64,000 nucleotides of DNA, taken from assembly GCA_000799755.1 (NCBI GenBank), contig JUHI01000001.1, positions 868,001 through 932,000 of the forward strand, written 5' to 3'. Positions 37,756-48,011 of the stretch are shown here, one piece after another; the first letter of the stretch is position 1; every line of letters starts with the position of its first letter. The stretch comes from Martinezella tropici. GTDB taxonomy: Bacteria > Pseudomonadota > Alphaproteobacteria > Rhizobiales > Rhizobiaceae. The translations under genes and the position numbers were made by a program. Under the pieces are notes generated by a model. The model was not told where the DNA came from and made no database searches. It saw only the letters and a list, made by a program, of their open reading frames with translations.

Positions 37756-38784
37756 GTGAATCTGAAACAGCTATCGCAATTGCTCGGGCTGTCGCAGACG
37801 ACAGTCAGCCGAGCATTGAACGGATATCCCGAGGTTAATCGCGAGACGCGCGAGCGTGTTCTCAAAGCGGTTCGGGAAACCGGCTATCGACCCAACAAGG
37901 CGGCGCAGAGGCTCGCGACCGGCAAGGCCGGCTCGATCGGACTGGTCATGCCGACATCGTCAGCCAATTCCTCCGACGCGCATTTCAGCGAGTTCCTGAC
38001 CGGGCTCGGCGAAGAAGCCCTGCGGCACGATTTTCATTTCGTTCTGACACCAGCCGACCCGAACGACGAGGTCGGCGCCTTGCGGCGGCTCGCGGCCAGC
38101 GGCAATGTCGATGCGCTCTTCGTCAATTACATGCGCGGCAACGACCCTCGGCTGGAGATGCTGAAGTCGCTGTCCATGCCCTTCCTCGTGCATGGGCGCT
38201 CGATCGGCTCCGAACCCGATTATCCTTTCCTCGACATCGACAACGAGGCCGCCTTCTACGACGCCACGAAGCTACTGCTGCAGCTCGGACATCGGCGCTT
38301 CGCCCTGCTGAACGGCCCGATCTACCTCGATTTCGCCATCCGCCGGAAGAACGGCATGGATGCGGCCCTTGCCGAGCGTGGCCTGGCGCTTGACGAGGCC
38401 TGCATCAGTCATACGCCGATGACCGACGAACAAGGCCTCTTTGCCATGGAGCGCATCCTGCAGATGGAGAAAGGCAAGCGCCCGACGGCGGTGCTCTGCT
38501 CCAGTACCGTGCTGGCGCTCGGCGCCGTACGCGCCATCAACCAGGCAAAGCTCAGGCTCGGCGAGGATATCTCGATGATCGCGCACGACGACGTGCTGAC
38601 CTTGCTCAAACCGGAAAACTTCACCGTGCCACTGACGACCACGCGCTCGTCGCTGCGAGCGGCAGGCGTGCGCATCGCCGAACGGCTGATCGGGGAAATC
38701 AAGCACACTGAGACATTTCCGGCCCAGGAATTGTGGAAGGCGGAATTGATCGTGCGCGCCTCGACCGGCGTCGCGCCGGCCTAA
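37756..38784 (+). CDS. aglR: LacI-family repressor AglR
   Basis: This 342-residue regulator has the LacI helix-turn-helix at the N-terminus ([18 protein letters not shown]) and the hinge Y-R-P-N-K-A-A near residue 47, followed by a periplasmic-binding-protein-like sugar domain. I use the GTG at 37756, with GGAGGAG nine bases before; the TTG at 37711 touches its GGGAGG and adds 15 residues not usual for the family. It is divergent from aglEFGAK and most likely represses it until an alpha-glucoside or derived sugar binds. Its stop overlaps the end of the convergent folD by a few bases. Confidence 0.9.
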   Translation: MNLKQLSQLLGLSQTTVSRALNGYPEVNRETRERVLKAVRETGYRPNKAAQRLATGKAGSIGLVMPTSSANSSDAHFSEFLTGLGEEALRHDFHFVLTPADPNDEVGALRRLAASGNVDALFVNYMRGNDPRLEMLKSLSMPFLVHGRSIGSEPDYPFLDIDNEAAFYDATKLLLQLGHRRFALLNGPIYLDFAIRRKNGMDAALAERGLALDEACISHTPMTDEQGLFAMERILQMEKGKRPTAVLCSSTVLALGAVRAINQAKLRLGEDISMIAHDDVLTLLKPENFTVPLTTTRSSLRAAGVRIAERLIGEIKHTETFPAQELWKAELIVRASTGVAPA

Positions 38785-39680
38785 AACTTCGGCGGCTTTC
38801 TGCCGGCGGCACGATGAGCTGCGATGACGGTATTGGCCATCAGCATGGCGATCGTCATCGGCCCGACACCGCCCGGAACCGGCGTAATGGCTGCGGCAAC
38901 GTCAGAGGCCTCCGCGTAGGCGACATCGCCCACCAGACGGCTCTTGCCCTCACCCCGCTCCGGCGCATCGATCCGGTTGACACCGACATCGATGACCGTC
39001 GCACCCGGCTTCACCCAATCTGCCTTCACCATCTCCGGACGGCCGACGGCCGCCACCAGAATATCGGCGCCCTTGGCGACAGAGGCCAGATCCTTCGTCC
39101 GTGAATGCGCCGTCGTGACCGTCGCATTGGCGTTGAGTAGCAATTGCGCCATCGGCTTGCCGAACAGGTTGGAGCGGCCAATGACCACGGCATTCAGGCC
39201 CGACAGGTCTTCGCCGTGAATCGAGCGTACCAAAAGCATGGCGCCGGCCGGCGTGCAGGAGATCAGCCCGGTCTCAAGATCGCCGGTCGCAAGCTTGCCG
39301 GCATTGACCACATGCAGGCCGTCGACATCCTTCTCCGGCCTGATCGACTGGATGATCGGCTCGGAATTCAGATGCTTCGGCAGCGGCAGCTGCACGAGAA
39401 TGCCGTGGATCGAGGCGTCCTCATTCAGCGACTGCACGAGCCTTGCCAATTCACCTTGAGACGTCTCGGCCGACAGCGTGTGCTGGATGGAGTTGAAGCC
39501 GCATTCCTTGGCCATGCGGCCCTTGGCGCCGACATAGGTGTGGCTGGCCGGATCGTCGCCGACGATGACGACCGCAAGCCCGGTCTTCACGCCGGTCTCG
39601 GCCTCAAGCCCTGCCGCCGCAACCTTCACAGCCTCGATTACCGAAGTTGCAGCCTTCTTTCCGTCGATCACTGTCGTCAC
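38781..39680 (-). CDS. folD: Bifunctional methylenetetrahydrofolate dehydrogenase/cyclohydrolase
   Basis: This 299-residue enzyme interconverts 5,10-methylene- and 10-formyl-tetrahydrofolate with NADP. The catalytic Tyr and Lys are in S-H-T-Y-V-G-A-K-G near residue 50, the NADP loop is [11 protein letters not shown] near residue 165, and the closing signature P-G-G-V-G-P-M-T near residue 270. The start is a GTG at 39680 with GGGAGA upstream. It is convergent with aglR, with overlapping ends, and stands as a single gene. Confidence 0.96.
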   Translation of the reverse strand: MTTVIDGKKAATSVIEAVKVAAAGLEAETGVKTGLAVVIVGDDPASHTYVGAKGRMAKECGFNSIQHTLSAETSQGELARLVQSLNEDASIHGILVQLPLPKHLNSEPIIQSIRPEKDVDGLHVVNAGKLATGDLETGLISCTPAGAMLLVRSIHGEDLSGLNAVVIGRSNLFGKPMAQLLLNANATVTTAHSRTKDLASVAKGADILVAAVGRPEMVKADWVKPGATVIDVGVNRIDAPERGEGKSRLVGDVAYAEASDVAAAITPVPGGVGPMTIAMLMANTVIAAHRAAGRKPPKF

Positions 39681-39797
39681 GCTCGTCTCCCGATCATGAA
39701 TTCGGTGGCAATCTACAGGCCATCAGCCCGAGAGAATTGCCTGCAAACGTCCTATCGTGTCTGAAAGCGGTAATTGCAAGGGAAAACGATGAGGCGT

Positions 39798-41729
39798 TCA
39801 GCCGCGGTCCGAATGGCGGCGTACCGCATAGGTTTCGACCTTGGCGCGCAGGACCGCAAGCTCCTGCTGGATGCGAGCCCACTCATCCGCAACCTCGAGC
39901 TCACCGACATCGTCGGGAACCGGAACAGGCGACGGTCCGGATGCAATCTCAGGCAATGACGGCATCGCCGTGCGATCGTGGTCATGCGAAACGAAAGCTG
40001 CCGGCATCATCTCTTCGTCAATCAAGCTGCTTTCGGCACCCCCGGCACCGGCGAACCATTTGCGCAGAAATACGGCGCAAAGTGCCAGGCCGAGTCCCGC
40101 CAGGAAGCCGGCACCCTGACTGCTCGCGAGGTGATCGTCGAGCGGCGCGGCGGATGCCACGGCCTGAGATAGCACCGTCAGCGGGGGCCTGACTTCGGGA
40201 ACCGTCATGGCGGCGCTCTGCTGGTCGGCATCGTAACGGCTCTGCCCAGCGGCAACGGCATCCTGCAGTTGCGTGAGGCGACCGAGATCGATCTCGCTCT
40301 GAGCCTGACCGGCGGCAGTCATCTGCACCGAGAGAGCCGTCTGCTTTTCGACAGCCGCCTTCACCTCGGCTTCGGTGCTGACGGTCAGCCGCTGCAGCTG
40401 GCCACGCATGTTCGCGGCGAGATCATCAACCGTAGCCTGCTGCGCGAGCAGACGAGGATGGCGAGGCCCGAGCTGCACGGAAAGCTGCGTAAGCTGCGAT
40501 TTGGCGGCATTGTAGCGGCTGCGCAGATCGTCAAGCCCAGGTGACGAAAGATCTCCCGACAATGCGCCGCTCATCACGGACGCAGGCGTCGCCGATTTGA
40601 CTGCTGCGAGGCGCGCCTTGGCGGTACTCACCGCGAGATCGGCTGCCTTTATCTGGACATCCAGCTGCTGACGCTGCTGCTGCAGTGCTAGCGCAGCCGC
40701 GATCTTGTCTTCGCCATAACGCGCCTTGAACTCGGCAAGCGCGGCGGAGGCGCGGTCGAGTTCCTTGCGACTGCGATCGACAGGCGTTTCGACCGCCAGT
40801 GACGTGCCGGCCGTCTTCGCAACAGCGGCATCATAGAGGATGGCAATAGCCAGGCGATTGGCGATATCGGCCGACCTGGCGGGATCGCTCGAGGTCACGA
40901 TCAGGCGCAGCAAACCGGTCTGCCCGTCGATATCGACCGCGATGCCTTTGCGCAACGCCGTCTGCGCGCGTGAAGGCGCATCCGATGCATTGCCACTGCC
41001 GGAGAGGAGATCGACGGCAACGCCGAGAGCACCGGAGCGGCTGCCGGTAAAGTCCGGATCGCGATCGAGCTTCATTCGCGCAACAACGTCTGACAATACG
41101 GACGGGGCGACGGCGCGCTTTGCGGCAACATCCAACAGCGCCTGGCGCCCGCTGCCCTGACCTTCCGCATGCAAGACCGCCTGGGACACATAAAGCGGCG
41201 GCGGGGCGAGCAAGGTGGGGATGACCGCTCCCGTCAACGCGGTTGCCGCAACGAAGCAGAGCGCAGGAAGGCCGAGAGACCAGCGGCCAGTGTTCGACAC
41301 ATGCCCGGAGACGGCCGGCGTGACGGATTGCCGGGGCGGCTCCGTTACTCCTTCCAGCAGGTCGGGCACGAATTCCAGCAGATCCGGCACGGGTTCCGAT
41401 GTCGGCTCATGTGCCTGTTGGTATTCCGGACGACGTGAGGGCCTGATGTCCTCGACCTCGCCCGGCGCGATTGGAGCCTGGCGCGCGGTTGCGGCCATGC
41501 GGCCTCTCTCGCCGGACAGCGGATAGGGATCACCATTCAACCTTCTGCGCAGGATCTCGCGCAGTTCGGCATCGCGTGGGTCGTCGGAATTCGCGGCCCG
41601 CAGATCGGCGATGCCATCCAGGTCGTCATCTTCGCCATAGGAGGACACATGCCGGCCGGATCGCCGCGAAACTTCTGAGAGTTCCGCATCGTCGGGGTGG
41701 AATCCGGTCCTGGCTTTGCTTTCAAACAT
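39798..41729 (-). CDS. Wzz/GumC-type chain-length domain protein without kinase
   Basis: The 643-residue protein has an acidic cytoplasmic N-terminus of about 150 residues, a helix near residues 152-175, a Wzz-like periplasmic part with two long coiled-coil stretches (about 320-380 and 400-480), a second helix near residue 545, and a cytoplasmic tail. The order is that of polysaccharide co-polymerases such as ExoP or GumC, but no Walker A kinase motif follows the second helix. It is therefore a kinase-less form that may need a separate kinase. The neighbour 99 bases upstream in transcription is a WecG-type transferase, supporting a polysaccharide role. Which polymer is unknown. Confidence 0.75.
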   Translation of the reverse strand: MFESKARTGFHPDDAELSEVSRRSGRHVSSYGEDDDLDGIADLRAANSDDPRDAELREILRRRLNGDPYPLSGERGRMAATARQAPIAPGEVEDIRPSRRPEYQQAHEPTSEPVPDLLEFVPDLLEGVTEPPRQSVTPAVSGHVSNTGRWSLGLPALCFVAATALTGAVIPTLLAPPPLYVSQAVLHAEGQGSGRQALLDVAAKRAVAPSVLSDVVARMKLDRDPDFTGSRSGALGVAVDLLSGSGNASDAPSRAQTALRKGIAVDIDGQTGLLRLIVTSSDPARSADIANRLAIAILYDAAVAKTAGTSLAVETPVDRSRKELDRASAALAEFKARYGEDKIAAALALQQQRQQLDVQIKAADLAVSTAKARLAAVKSATPASVMSGALSGDLSSPGLDDLRSRYNAAKSQLTQLSVQLGPRHPRLLAQQATVDDLAANMRGQLQRLTVSTEAEVKAAVEKQTALSVQMTAAGQAQSEIDLGRLTQLQDAVAAGQSRYDADQQSAAMTVPEVRPPLTVLSQAVASAAPLDDHLASSQGAGFLAGLGLALCAVFLRKWFAGAGGAESSLIDEEMMPAAFVSHDHDRTAMPSLPEIASGPSPVPVPDDVGELEVADEWARIQQELAVLRAKVETYAVRRHSDRG

Positions 41730-41828
41730 AGCGGGCTATCTCGCGCACACGGTCGAAGACCAATGCAAATGGTTAACCCACTCTAAAATTTCATGCCAAA
41801 GAAAGAGTTAACGCGAGGCCCGCAAATA

Positions 41829-42668
41829 CTAACTTGCTAATTTATTCGGCGGTGCGATGCGCCGCTGCGGCAGCGGATGAGGCTCCGCGCGAAGGACCCG
41901 CTCCTTGCGGCCGAACTGATGCCTGGCAACCTGATAGAGGAATAGCGGTATGCCGAGCACGTAGCGCCGCCAGAGCCGGCTCGGTTCGAGCACCAGGCGG
42001 AACAGCCACTCGCTGCGTAACGCCCGCACCAGCCTCGGGGCCCGCGGCACCGTCTCGGAAACGAAATCGAACAGGGCGCCGACGGTCAGGACGAGGCGCG
42101 CATGTTGCGGCCCGACATGCTCGGCGACCCATTTTTCCTGCAGCGGCGTGCCCATGCCGACGATCAGCATGTCGATCTTCTGGCGGCCGATTTCCGCCGT
42201 CACGGCATTGCTTCTTGCCGGATCGAAGAAGCCATCCGATACGACAACAAACTGATGCCACGGTGCATGCTGACGGAATTTCTCGGCCGCCTTTTCGACA
42301 ACGGAACGCTTGCCACCCAAGAGACCGATCCGCCTCGGCCTCTCCATGAATGTCAGCAGCGCCGGCACGAAATCCGTGCCGTTCAGATTGGCGGGGAAAG
42401 GCTCGCCATGGGCGACGCGAGAGGCAATATCGAGGCCGACGCCATCGGGAAGAACCAGATTGCGCTCAAGGACGTCGCGGTAGCCGTCATCGCGCAGCAT
42501 GACAAGCATGTTGTGAGCATTGACGAAGGAGATCGAGGTCTGTCCGACCGGCAGGGAAGCCAGCTCGTTGACGAAGGTCAGCGCATCATCCCAATCAAGA
42601 TCGCACACCGGCAGATCGAAGATCATGCGGCGTGACGCGACGACAGCAAAATCGGCTACCTGGTTCAA
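41829..42668 (-). CDS. WecG/TagA/CpsF-family glycosyltransferase
   Basis: The 279-residue protein fits the WecG/TagA family, which transfer an amino sugar or mannuronate to a lipid-linked sugar at the inner face of the membrane. Family marks include F-V-N-A-H-N near residue 45, L-P-D-G-V-G near residue 72 and the G-x-G-T-P-x-Q-E-K-W block near residue 178. I favour a TTG start at 42668 because AGGAGG lies eight bases before it; GTG at 42758 and ATG at 42626 are alternatives. The C-terminal tail is basic and may bind membrane. It likely works with the Wzz-like gene downstream. Confidence 0.82.
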   Translation of the reverse strand: MNQVADFAVVASRRMIFDLPVCDLDWDDALTFVNELASLPVGQTSISFVNAHNMLVMLRDDGYRDVLERNLVLPDGVGLDIASRVAHGEPFPANLNGTDFVPALLTFMERPRRIGLLGGKRSVVEKAAEKFRQHAPWHQFVVVSDGFFDPARSNAVTAEIGRQKIDMLIVGMGTPLQEKWVAEHVGPQHARLVLTVGALFDFVSETVPRAPRLVRALRSEWLFRLVLEPSRLWRRYVLGIPLFLYQVARHQFGRKERVLRAEPHPLPQRRIAPPNKLAS

Positions 42669-42790
42669 TCCCACAACCTCCTGTCCGGCATCGCAAATGC
42701 GCCTGATGCCGGTGACGACAGAACTATGTCTCTTCACTATCGATAAGCATGGCGACAATGAGACATTGCTGGGAAGTATTTATAGCAAGA

Positions 42791-42828
42791 CAAATCCAAC
42801 TTTCCGTTAGGAAGGAAGGTTGGATTTG
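42791..42828 (-). terminator. Hairpin downstream of the flagellar operon end
   Basis: CAAATCCAAC (42791-42800) pairs perfectly with GTTGGATTTG (42819-42828); the intervening bases add TTTCC/GGAAGG pairing with bulges. On the minus strand it lies about 75 bases past the last flagellar-operon gene and is followed by TCTTGCTATA. It may end that operon before the polysaccharide genes; the T-tract is imperfect. Confidence 0.5.
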
Positions 42829-42901
42829 CTGAAAGCCATCAGGAATTTGTTAAGCATGCCTGAAGATGGGGGTCATGCTCGCGCCGGCAGCCGGGGCAAT
42901 A

Positions 42902-43429
42902 TTACTCGACCGGCACTTTGTCCTTGGCCGCATCCTGCACGATCTTGACGGGCTTGACCGTTCTCTTGCCGACGCTTTCTCCGCCGTGGGTCTCTTCCTT
43001 GGAGAGATAGTCGAGCTGTTCGATCAGCACGTCCGCGACATAATCGCCGCCAAGCCGCTCATTCATCCGCTTCTTCAGGTCGCTGCGGAAGGCCGCAACG
43101 TCGAAGTTCTGCGTGTGGGCGATATCGATCGCCTTATTGCCAACCAGCAGTGAAAAGAGCTCGTCGGTCGTCAGCTCCGGCAGCGGAATCTGAAGTGCGC
43201 TCGCTTTGCCCTTCTCCATCATGAAGGAGATGCGCGTCAGGAAATAGCCGGTCACCTGGCCGTTGGCGATGACGGGAACGTTGATCGATTCGCCCTTGAC
43301 CAGCTCCTGCTGCGCCTTCTTGGCGTCGTCAGGACTGATCGCGGGCGCCGTCGCCACCTGCACCGAAAAATAGACCGAAGCCAACGTTACGGCGCAGACC
43401 CACAGGCCGGTGATAACGAGCTTGATCAT
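42902..43429 (-). CDS. Membrane-anchored protein of the flagellar operon, FliL-like layout
   Basis: The 175-residue product has one N-terminal helix (residues 4-24) and a periplasmic part of mixed strands and helices. That layout, and the stretch around residues 45-100 with E-S-I-N-V-P-V and F-L-T-R-I-S-F, resembles FliL proteins, but the match is by architecture only and a classical fliL usually lies elsewhere in rhizobia. The start overlaps the preceding stop as ATGA, so translation is coupled to the chaperone-like gene. It is last in the flagellar run. A role at the basal body or motor is inferred from location. Confidence 0.55.
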   Translation of the reverse strand: MIKLVITGLWVCAVTLASVYFSVQVATAPAISPDDAKKAQQELVKGESINVPVIANGQVTGYFLTRISFMMEKGKASALQIPLPELTTDELFSLLVGNKAIDIAHTQNFDVAAFRSDLKKRMNERLGGDYVADVLIEQLDYLSKEETHGGESVGKRTVKPVKIVQDAAKDKVPVE

Positions 43430-43812
43430 CCGGCCTCACGGACGCGGAATTGCTCCTGAGAATAGGTGCCATCCGCATCGGCGTTCTGAACGGCATCCTT
43501 CAGAATCTCGGCAACGGCGCGCACGGCCTCGAGATGAGCCTCGACGCGGCGGGCGTTCAAAACCAGCTTCTTCTTCAGATCATGAAGCTGCTCGATATGA
43601 GCGGCGGCGAGATCGGCCGGATCGGTATCGCGAAACAGCATCGACAGTTCATAGAGGCAACGGCTCTTGTGCGCGTTCGATACCTTGAGATCGAATTCCG
43701 GGTCGGAGCCGATCCGGTTGTTTTCATTGTCGATGATCATCTCCAGACGGCCAAGGACAGACTTGATCCGATAGTCCTGCGACATCATTTCCATGTTTGT
43801 TACCTCGCTCAT
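43426..43812 (-). CDS. Small helical flagellar protein, FlgN-like
   Basis: The 128-residue protein is almost entirely helical, with charged heptad-like stretches at about residues 15-35 and 60-110. Its size, composition and place next to a rod-binding FlgJ gene fit a flagellar export chaperone such as FlgN, which holds FlgK and FlgL before export; both clients are encoded in the same run. Primary-sequence evidence for FlgN is weak. ATGA overlaps connect it to the genes on both sides. Confidence 0.55.
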   Translation of the reverse strand: MSEVTNMEMMSQDYRIKSVLGRLEMIIDNENNRIGSDPEFDLKVSNAHKSRCLYELSMLFRDTDPADLAAAHIEQLHDLKKKLVLNARRVEAHLEAVRAVAEILKDAVQNADADGTYSQEQFRVREAG

Positions 43813-44405
43813 GCTTTCTGGGACGTCAACGAATTCTTGTTGGTGATGCCGGTGGTGCCGTCGTTGTCGGCATCAGCGGCGGCCAGCGTCTTACGCTGGA
43901 AATCGGTGATCGCGCTCAGCGCCATCTTCTTATCGTTCTCATCGGTGGCGGTGTGGATGGCGCCGCTATTTCGCATCTTGTCGAGCTGTTCCTTGTACAT
44001 CTTTTCGGCGATGCCGACGCCGCCGTTCTTGGAGATCGTGTCGCCCAGCTGTTCGGCCATCATGCCCTTCCAGATCTCGCCGGCGGAGCCCTTGCCGTAG
44101 AGCGTCTCGCTGCTTGGCAACATGTTCTTCACGAAGTTCTGCAGCACCATGGACTCGAACTTCCGATAGGCTTGCGGAACCTTGGTCCCAGCCGCATGCG
44201 TATTGGCATTGGCAAGGCCGGCCTGGGTGGCGGCGCTGTTGAGTGCGTCCACAGATGCGCCGAAGCCCTGGCCGTTCTCGGCCAGGCTGGTGGCAGCAAA
44301 GGCGGCTCTGTTGGCGGCAAGCTTTGCCTGCGCCACCTCGACATCGGCGGGGTTGGCCGCCTTGACGACATCGAGGACCAAATCACTCGGAGGCGAAATA
44401 GCCAC
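43809..44405 (-). CDS. flgJ: Flagellar rod-binding protein, FlgJ N-terminal type
   Basis: The 198-residue protein contains the rod-binding domain: Y-R-K-F-E-S-M-V-L-Q near residue 80, followed by W-K-G-M-M-A-E-Q-L near residue 112 and G-G-V-G-I-A near residue 126. It helps assemble the rod in the periplasm. Gammaproteobacterial FlgJ carries a C-terminal muramidase of about 150 residues; here that is absent, and a separate lytic transglycosylase gene lies at 53660-54292. The start is a GTG at 44405 with AAGGAGA upstream. Its stop overlaps the next start as ATGA. Confidence 0.85.
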   Translation of the reverse strand: MAISPPSDLVLDVVKAANPADVEVAQAKLAANRAAFAATSLAENGQGFGASVDALNSAATQAGLANANTHAAGTKVPQAYRKFESMVLQNFVKNMLPSSETLYGKGSAGEIWKGMMAEQLGDTISKNGGVGIAEKMYKEQLDKMRNSGAIHTATDENDKKMALSAITDFQRKTLAAADADNDGTTGITNKNSLTSQKA

Positions 44406-44536
44406 GTCACGTCTCCTTCTGCTCTCGCATACCCTGACAATGCGCCGCTCGGCGCTCTTATCGGGACATGACGAATCAAACTGTCAAAGCAGATCGGCAA
44501 CCCAACGATGCGAATCCTGCTTCATGATCGCGATGA

Positions 44537-44956
44537 TTATGGTTTTTGAACCTTGCTGGAGGCTGGCGTTGCGCCAGCGAAGCGCTGGTCGATGATATCG
44601 TAGACGGCATTGTCGTCCGATTCCCGCAGCTCGAGCTCGCGGGCATCCTTCATGTGCTCCTCCAGCCGGTCGCCCTTGGTACGCTCCTGCTGGACCTTCA
44701 TCTGGATGAGCGTCTGGATATTTTCCAGCTGCTGATCCCGGATCATGAGGCGGCCATAGCGTTCGGCGTAATGGATCGAGAATGCCATGTGCACCGGATC
44801 GACCGAGCCGATGGCAACCATGACCCGCTCCATCGATTCGGTCACCTCCGAACGCTGCCGGGTCGTATCGGCAAGCTCGTTTTCGGCGATCCTCTCCAGA
44901 TGGCGCTGCACCGCGACCAGGCGCTTCAGTTTTTCGGAACGGTTTTTCTCCGCCAT
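44537..44956 (-). CDS. Coiled-coil flagellar operon protein, FliJ-like
   Basis: The product of about 139 residues is charged and helical throughout, with a heptad pattern over residues 5-110. FliJ, an export-apparatus protein of about 145 residues with the same look, is a likely relative, and the position right after fliR supports an export role. No signature residue is firm. Two starts are possible, GTG at 44962 or ATG at 44956; the ribosome site GGGTAGG fits either. A 131-base gap separates it from flgJ. Confidence 0.55.
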   Translation of the reverse strand: MAEKNRSEKLKRLVAVQRHLERIAENELADTTRQRSEVTESMERVMVAIGSVDPVHMAFSIHYAERYGRLMIRDQQLENIQTLIQMKVQQERTKGDRLEEHMKDARELELRESDDNAVYDIIDQRFAGATPASSKVQKP

Positions 44957-45025
44957 CGCCACCTACCCGCCGGTTGCTTTTTCCGGCCGTGCTCGAATCG
45001 ATTTCGCCTCTCAGCCGTTTGCGGG

Positions 45026-45778
45026 CTAATGCCCGTTGAAGACGGCAAGGAACGAATTGGAAAACTGACTGACCAACGCCGCTATGGTGAGATAGAGCAT
45101 GAACAGCCCTCCCATCAGCAGATATGGCGTCGAAATGAAATAGATCGGGATCTGCGGCGCCAGCTTGTTGATGAAGCCGATCGAAATCTGGAACATCAGA
45201 CCATAGAGCACGAACGGGCTCGCCAGCCGCAGCATGATGAAGAAGGTCGTCGCCAGCGTATCGGTAATCGAGATCAGCGCCGAGCGTGGCTCGATGTGAC
45301 CGCCGAAGGGAATGACCGAATAGGAATCGACCAGCGCCTGTAGGACATAATGGTGAAAATCCAGAATGAAGAGAATCATCAGCCCGCAAAAGCTGACGAG
45401 GCTGGTGAGCGACGTCTCGTTCGAATCCTCGATGATATCGGCGCCGCCTGGGGCGTTGAAGCCGATCATCATCGATATGACGGTGCCGGTGAACTGCAGG
45501 CCCAGCGTGTAGATCCGCGCCATCATCCCATACATCAACCCGATGACGGTTTCGGTGAAGATGAGGCCGATATAGTTCGCATCGCCCTTCGACACCTCGG
45601 GATAGATCGTGTTCCAGAGCAGCGGCAGGATCGCCATCGTCAGGCCCGCGGAAAGAAGCAGCCTGATCTGAGGGGGAACACGGCCGGAGGAAAATCCCGG
45701 GAGGACCATCATGCAACCGCCGATGCGGCAGAAGGCGACGAATAGCGCCAGAATGGTCCCCTGGGGGTCGGTTATCAT
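45026..45778 (-). CDS. fliR: Flagellar export gate protein FliR
   Basis: This 250-residue inner-membrane protein is part of the type III export gate with FliP and FliQ. About six hydrophobic segments are seen, with the early [13 protein letters not shown] stretch near residue 16 and R-V-P-P-Q-I-R near residue 33, both typical of FliR/SctT. Length is normal. The start overlaps the flhA stop as ATGA, showing coupled translation. Confidence 0.95.
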   Translation of the reverse strand: MITDPQGTILALFVAFCRIGGCMMVLPGFSSGRVPPQIRLLLSAGLTMAILPLLWNTIYPEVSKGDANYIGLIFTETVIGLMYGMMARIYTLGLQFTGTVISMMIGFNAPGGADIIEDSNETSLTSLVSFCGLMILFILDFHHYVLQALVDSYSVIPFGGHIEPRSALISITDTLATTFFIMLRLASPFVLYGLMFQISIGFINKLAPQIPIYFISTPYLLMGGLFMLYLTIAALVSQFSNSFLAVFNGH

Positions 45779-47862
45779 GAAATCGAACCTAGAATCTTGA
45801 TCTCGATCCCCTTGGCCAATTCCACATGCGACAGGACCGGAAGGGTCGCGAACAGGCGTTCGATGATCATGCGCACATAGGAGCGCGTTTCCGGCGACGT
45901 GACAAGAACGAAGGGCATGCCCCGGTCCATGTATTCACGGATAACTTTGCCTGCCTGTTCGCTGAACTCTTCCAGGCTGCGCGGATCGATGTCGAATTCG
46001 ACGACCTCGCCTTTCTGGTCACGCTTCAGCGCCTGATGGAAGATCAGGTCCCACTTGCTGCCGAGTCGCAGGACCCGCAATACGCCATTGTCGGCGAGGT
46101 CGCCGCAGAGTTGCTGCGCCATGCGCACGCGCACGTGCTCGACGATCTGCTCGGTCTTGCGGACATGCGGCGCGAGTTCTGCCACGGCTTCGAGAATGAG
46201 ATGCAGGTTGCGGATCGAAACGCGCTCGGCAAGCAAAAGCTTCAGCACGGCTTGCAAGCCGGAATAGGACATGTGCGACGAGCAGATCTCGTCGGCGAGT
46301 TTTTTGTATTCCGGGTCGAGACGCTCGATCAGGATCTTCACATCTTTATAGGAGAGAAGCGCCGGCAGGTTGTTGCGGATGACTTCGCTCATATGCGTGA
46401 GAACGACCGAGACATTGTCGATCGGCTGAAAGCCTTCGCGCTTCAGGTCGTCGGTGAAGGCTTCGAGCACGGAAACGGCCGGCATGCCGAAGGCGGGTTC
46501 GCGGATCTCGTCTCCGGGCACGGTCGGCTTGCGGCCGGAACCTGTGACGACAAGCACTTCGCCGACGCGCAGCATGTTGGAGGCGATCGTCGTGCCGTGA
46601 ATCCGGATCTGGTAGGACTTGTCGGCAATCGCCATGTCGTCGATCACCTTGATCTCCGGCACGACGAAACCGTATTGCGTCGCGAACTTCTTGCGCATCT
46701 TGCCGACGCGGAAGGCCAGCTCCTGATGGGCGCCGAGCAGGCGGGTGGAAACGATCTTGCCGAGCGCCAATTCAATCTCGGCGGTCTTCAGAACCGACTT
46801 GACCGAATCCTTTTCGATTTCCTTCGTCTGCATGACCTTCTGCTCTTCAGCGTCGCGGCGAAGCTTGTTCTCGGCCTCGATCTGGCGCGGGATGAACCAG
46901 GCGCCGGTAGCCATGAGGCCACCAAGGACGAGGAAGGGGAAGAGGGGCATGCCCGGCATAATGGCCAGAATGCCCATGAGGACTGCAGAGACGGCGAGCG
47001 CGCGCGGATAGCCGCTCAGCTGGCTGACGACGGCCTGGTCGGTGGAGCCGGAAGTGCCACCGCGCGAAACGAGAAGGCCGGCTGCGAGGGAGACGATCAG
47101 CGCCGGCATCTGCGAAACCAGGCCGTCACCGACGGAGAGCTTGACGAAAACGTCCGCAGCCTGGCTGATCGGCATGCCGTGACGGAAATAGCCGATGATG
47201 ATGCCGCCGAAAACGTTGATGCAGGTAATCAGAAGGCCGGCGACCGCGTCGCCGCGCACGAATTTCGAGGCACCGTCCATCGCGCCGAAGAAGGAGCTTT
47301 CCTCTTCCAGTTCCTTGCGTCGCCGCTGCGCCTCCTTTTCATCGATCAGGCCGGCCGACAGATCGGCGTCGATCGCCATCTGCTTGCCGGGAATGGCATC
47401 GAGAGTAAAGCGGGCGCCGACTTCGGCGATACGCGTCGCGCCCTTGGTGATGACGATGAAGTTGATGGTAATGAGGATCAGGAAGACGATCAGACCGATG
47501 ACGAAATCACCGGACATGACCAGGCTGGAGAAGCCGGCGATGACGCCGCCGGCCGCATCATGCCCTTCGTAGCCGTGCGAAAGGATGACGCGGGTCGTGG
47601 CGATGTTCAGCGCCAGACGCGTCATCGTGGCGATCAGCAGGATCGTCGGGAAAGATGAGAATTCCAGCGGCTTCTTGATCCAGAGCGCCACCATGAGGAT
47701 CAGCACGGAGAAAGCGATCGAGAAGGCCAGCCCAAGGTCGATCAGGAACGGCGGTATCGGCAGGAACAGCACGCACAGAATGACCATGATACCGAGGGCG
47801 AACCCGATATCACGAACACTGGGATTGGCTTTGGGAAGTGCTATTGCGGGTGGTTGTGCCAT
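45775..47862 (-). CDS. flhA: Flagellar export gate protein FlhA
   Basis: This 695-residue protein forms the cytoplasmic ring of the export gate. The N-terminal half has about eight helices, with the FHIPEP-family cytoplasmic loop [17 protein letters not shown] near residue 148 and D-A-D-L-S-A-G-L-I near residue 170; the C-terminal 350 residues are the soluble substrate-docking domain. I use the ATG at 47862 (M-A-Q-P-P), with ACGGA upstream; earlier in-frame starts lack a site. It is followed directly by fliR, and fliQ lies 149 bases upstream. Confidence 0.96.
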   Translation of the reverse strand: MAQPPAIALPKANPSVRDIGFALGIMVILCVLFLPIPPFLIDLGLAFSIAFSVLILMVALWIKKPLEFSSFPTILLIATMTRLALNIATTRVILSHGYEGHDAAGGVIAGFSSLVMSGDFVIGLIVFLILITINFIVITKGATRIAEVGARFTLDAIPGKQMAIDADLSAGLIDEKEAQRRRKELEEESSFFGAMDGASKFVRGDAVAGLLITCINVFGGIIIGYFRHGMPISQAADVFVKLSVGDGLVSQMPALIVSLAAGLLVSRGGTSGSTDQAVVSQLSGYPRALAVSAVLMGILAIMPGMPLFPFLVLGGLMATGAWFIPRQIEAENKLRRDAEEQKVMQTKEIEKDSVKSVLKTAEIELALGKIVSTRLLGAHQELAFRVGKMRKKFATQYGFVVPEIKVIDDMAIADKSYQIRIHGTTIASNMLRVGEVLVVTGSGRKPTVPGDEIREPAFGMPAVSVLEAFTDDLKREGFQPIDNVSVVLTHMSEVIRNNLPALLSYKDVKILIERLDPEYKKLADEICSSHMSYSGLQAVLKLLLAERVSIRNLHLILEAVAELAPHVRKTEQIVEHVRVRMAQQLCGDLADNGVLRVLRLGSKWDLIFHQALKRDQKGEVVEFDIDPRSLEEFSEQAGKVIREYMDRGMPFVLVTSPETRSYVRMIIERLFATLPVLSHVELAKGIEIKILGSIS

Positions 47863-48011
47863 CGACCGGTTCCGTCTCTTCATGAGAGGAGGCAAACGGC
47901 TGACCCGCCTGCCCTATTGGAACCGACCTCTAAAGGTCGAAGCTTGCGCGAGGCATGGCCGTCGCCATCGATGCGCATGATCCGTGAGCCCGAACGGCCC
48001 CCGGATCTCCC

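Noticed and set aside
45826-47658. 610-codon open frame on the plus strand
   Set aside because: Antisense to flhA, a highly conserved gene in an operon with overlapping starts.
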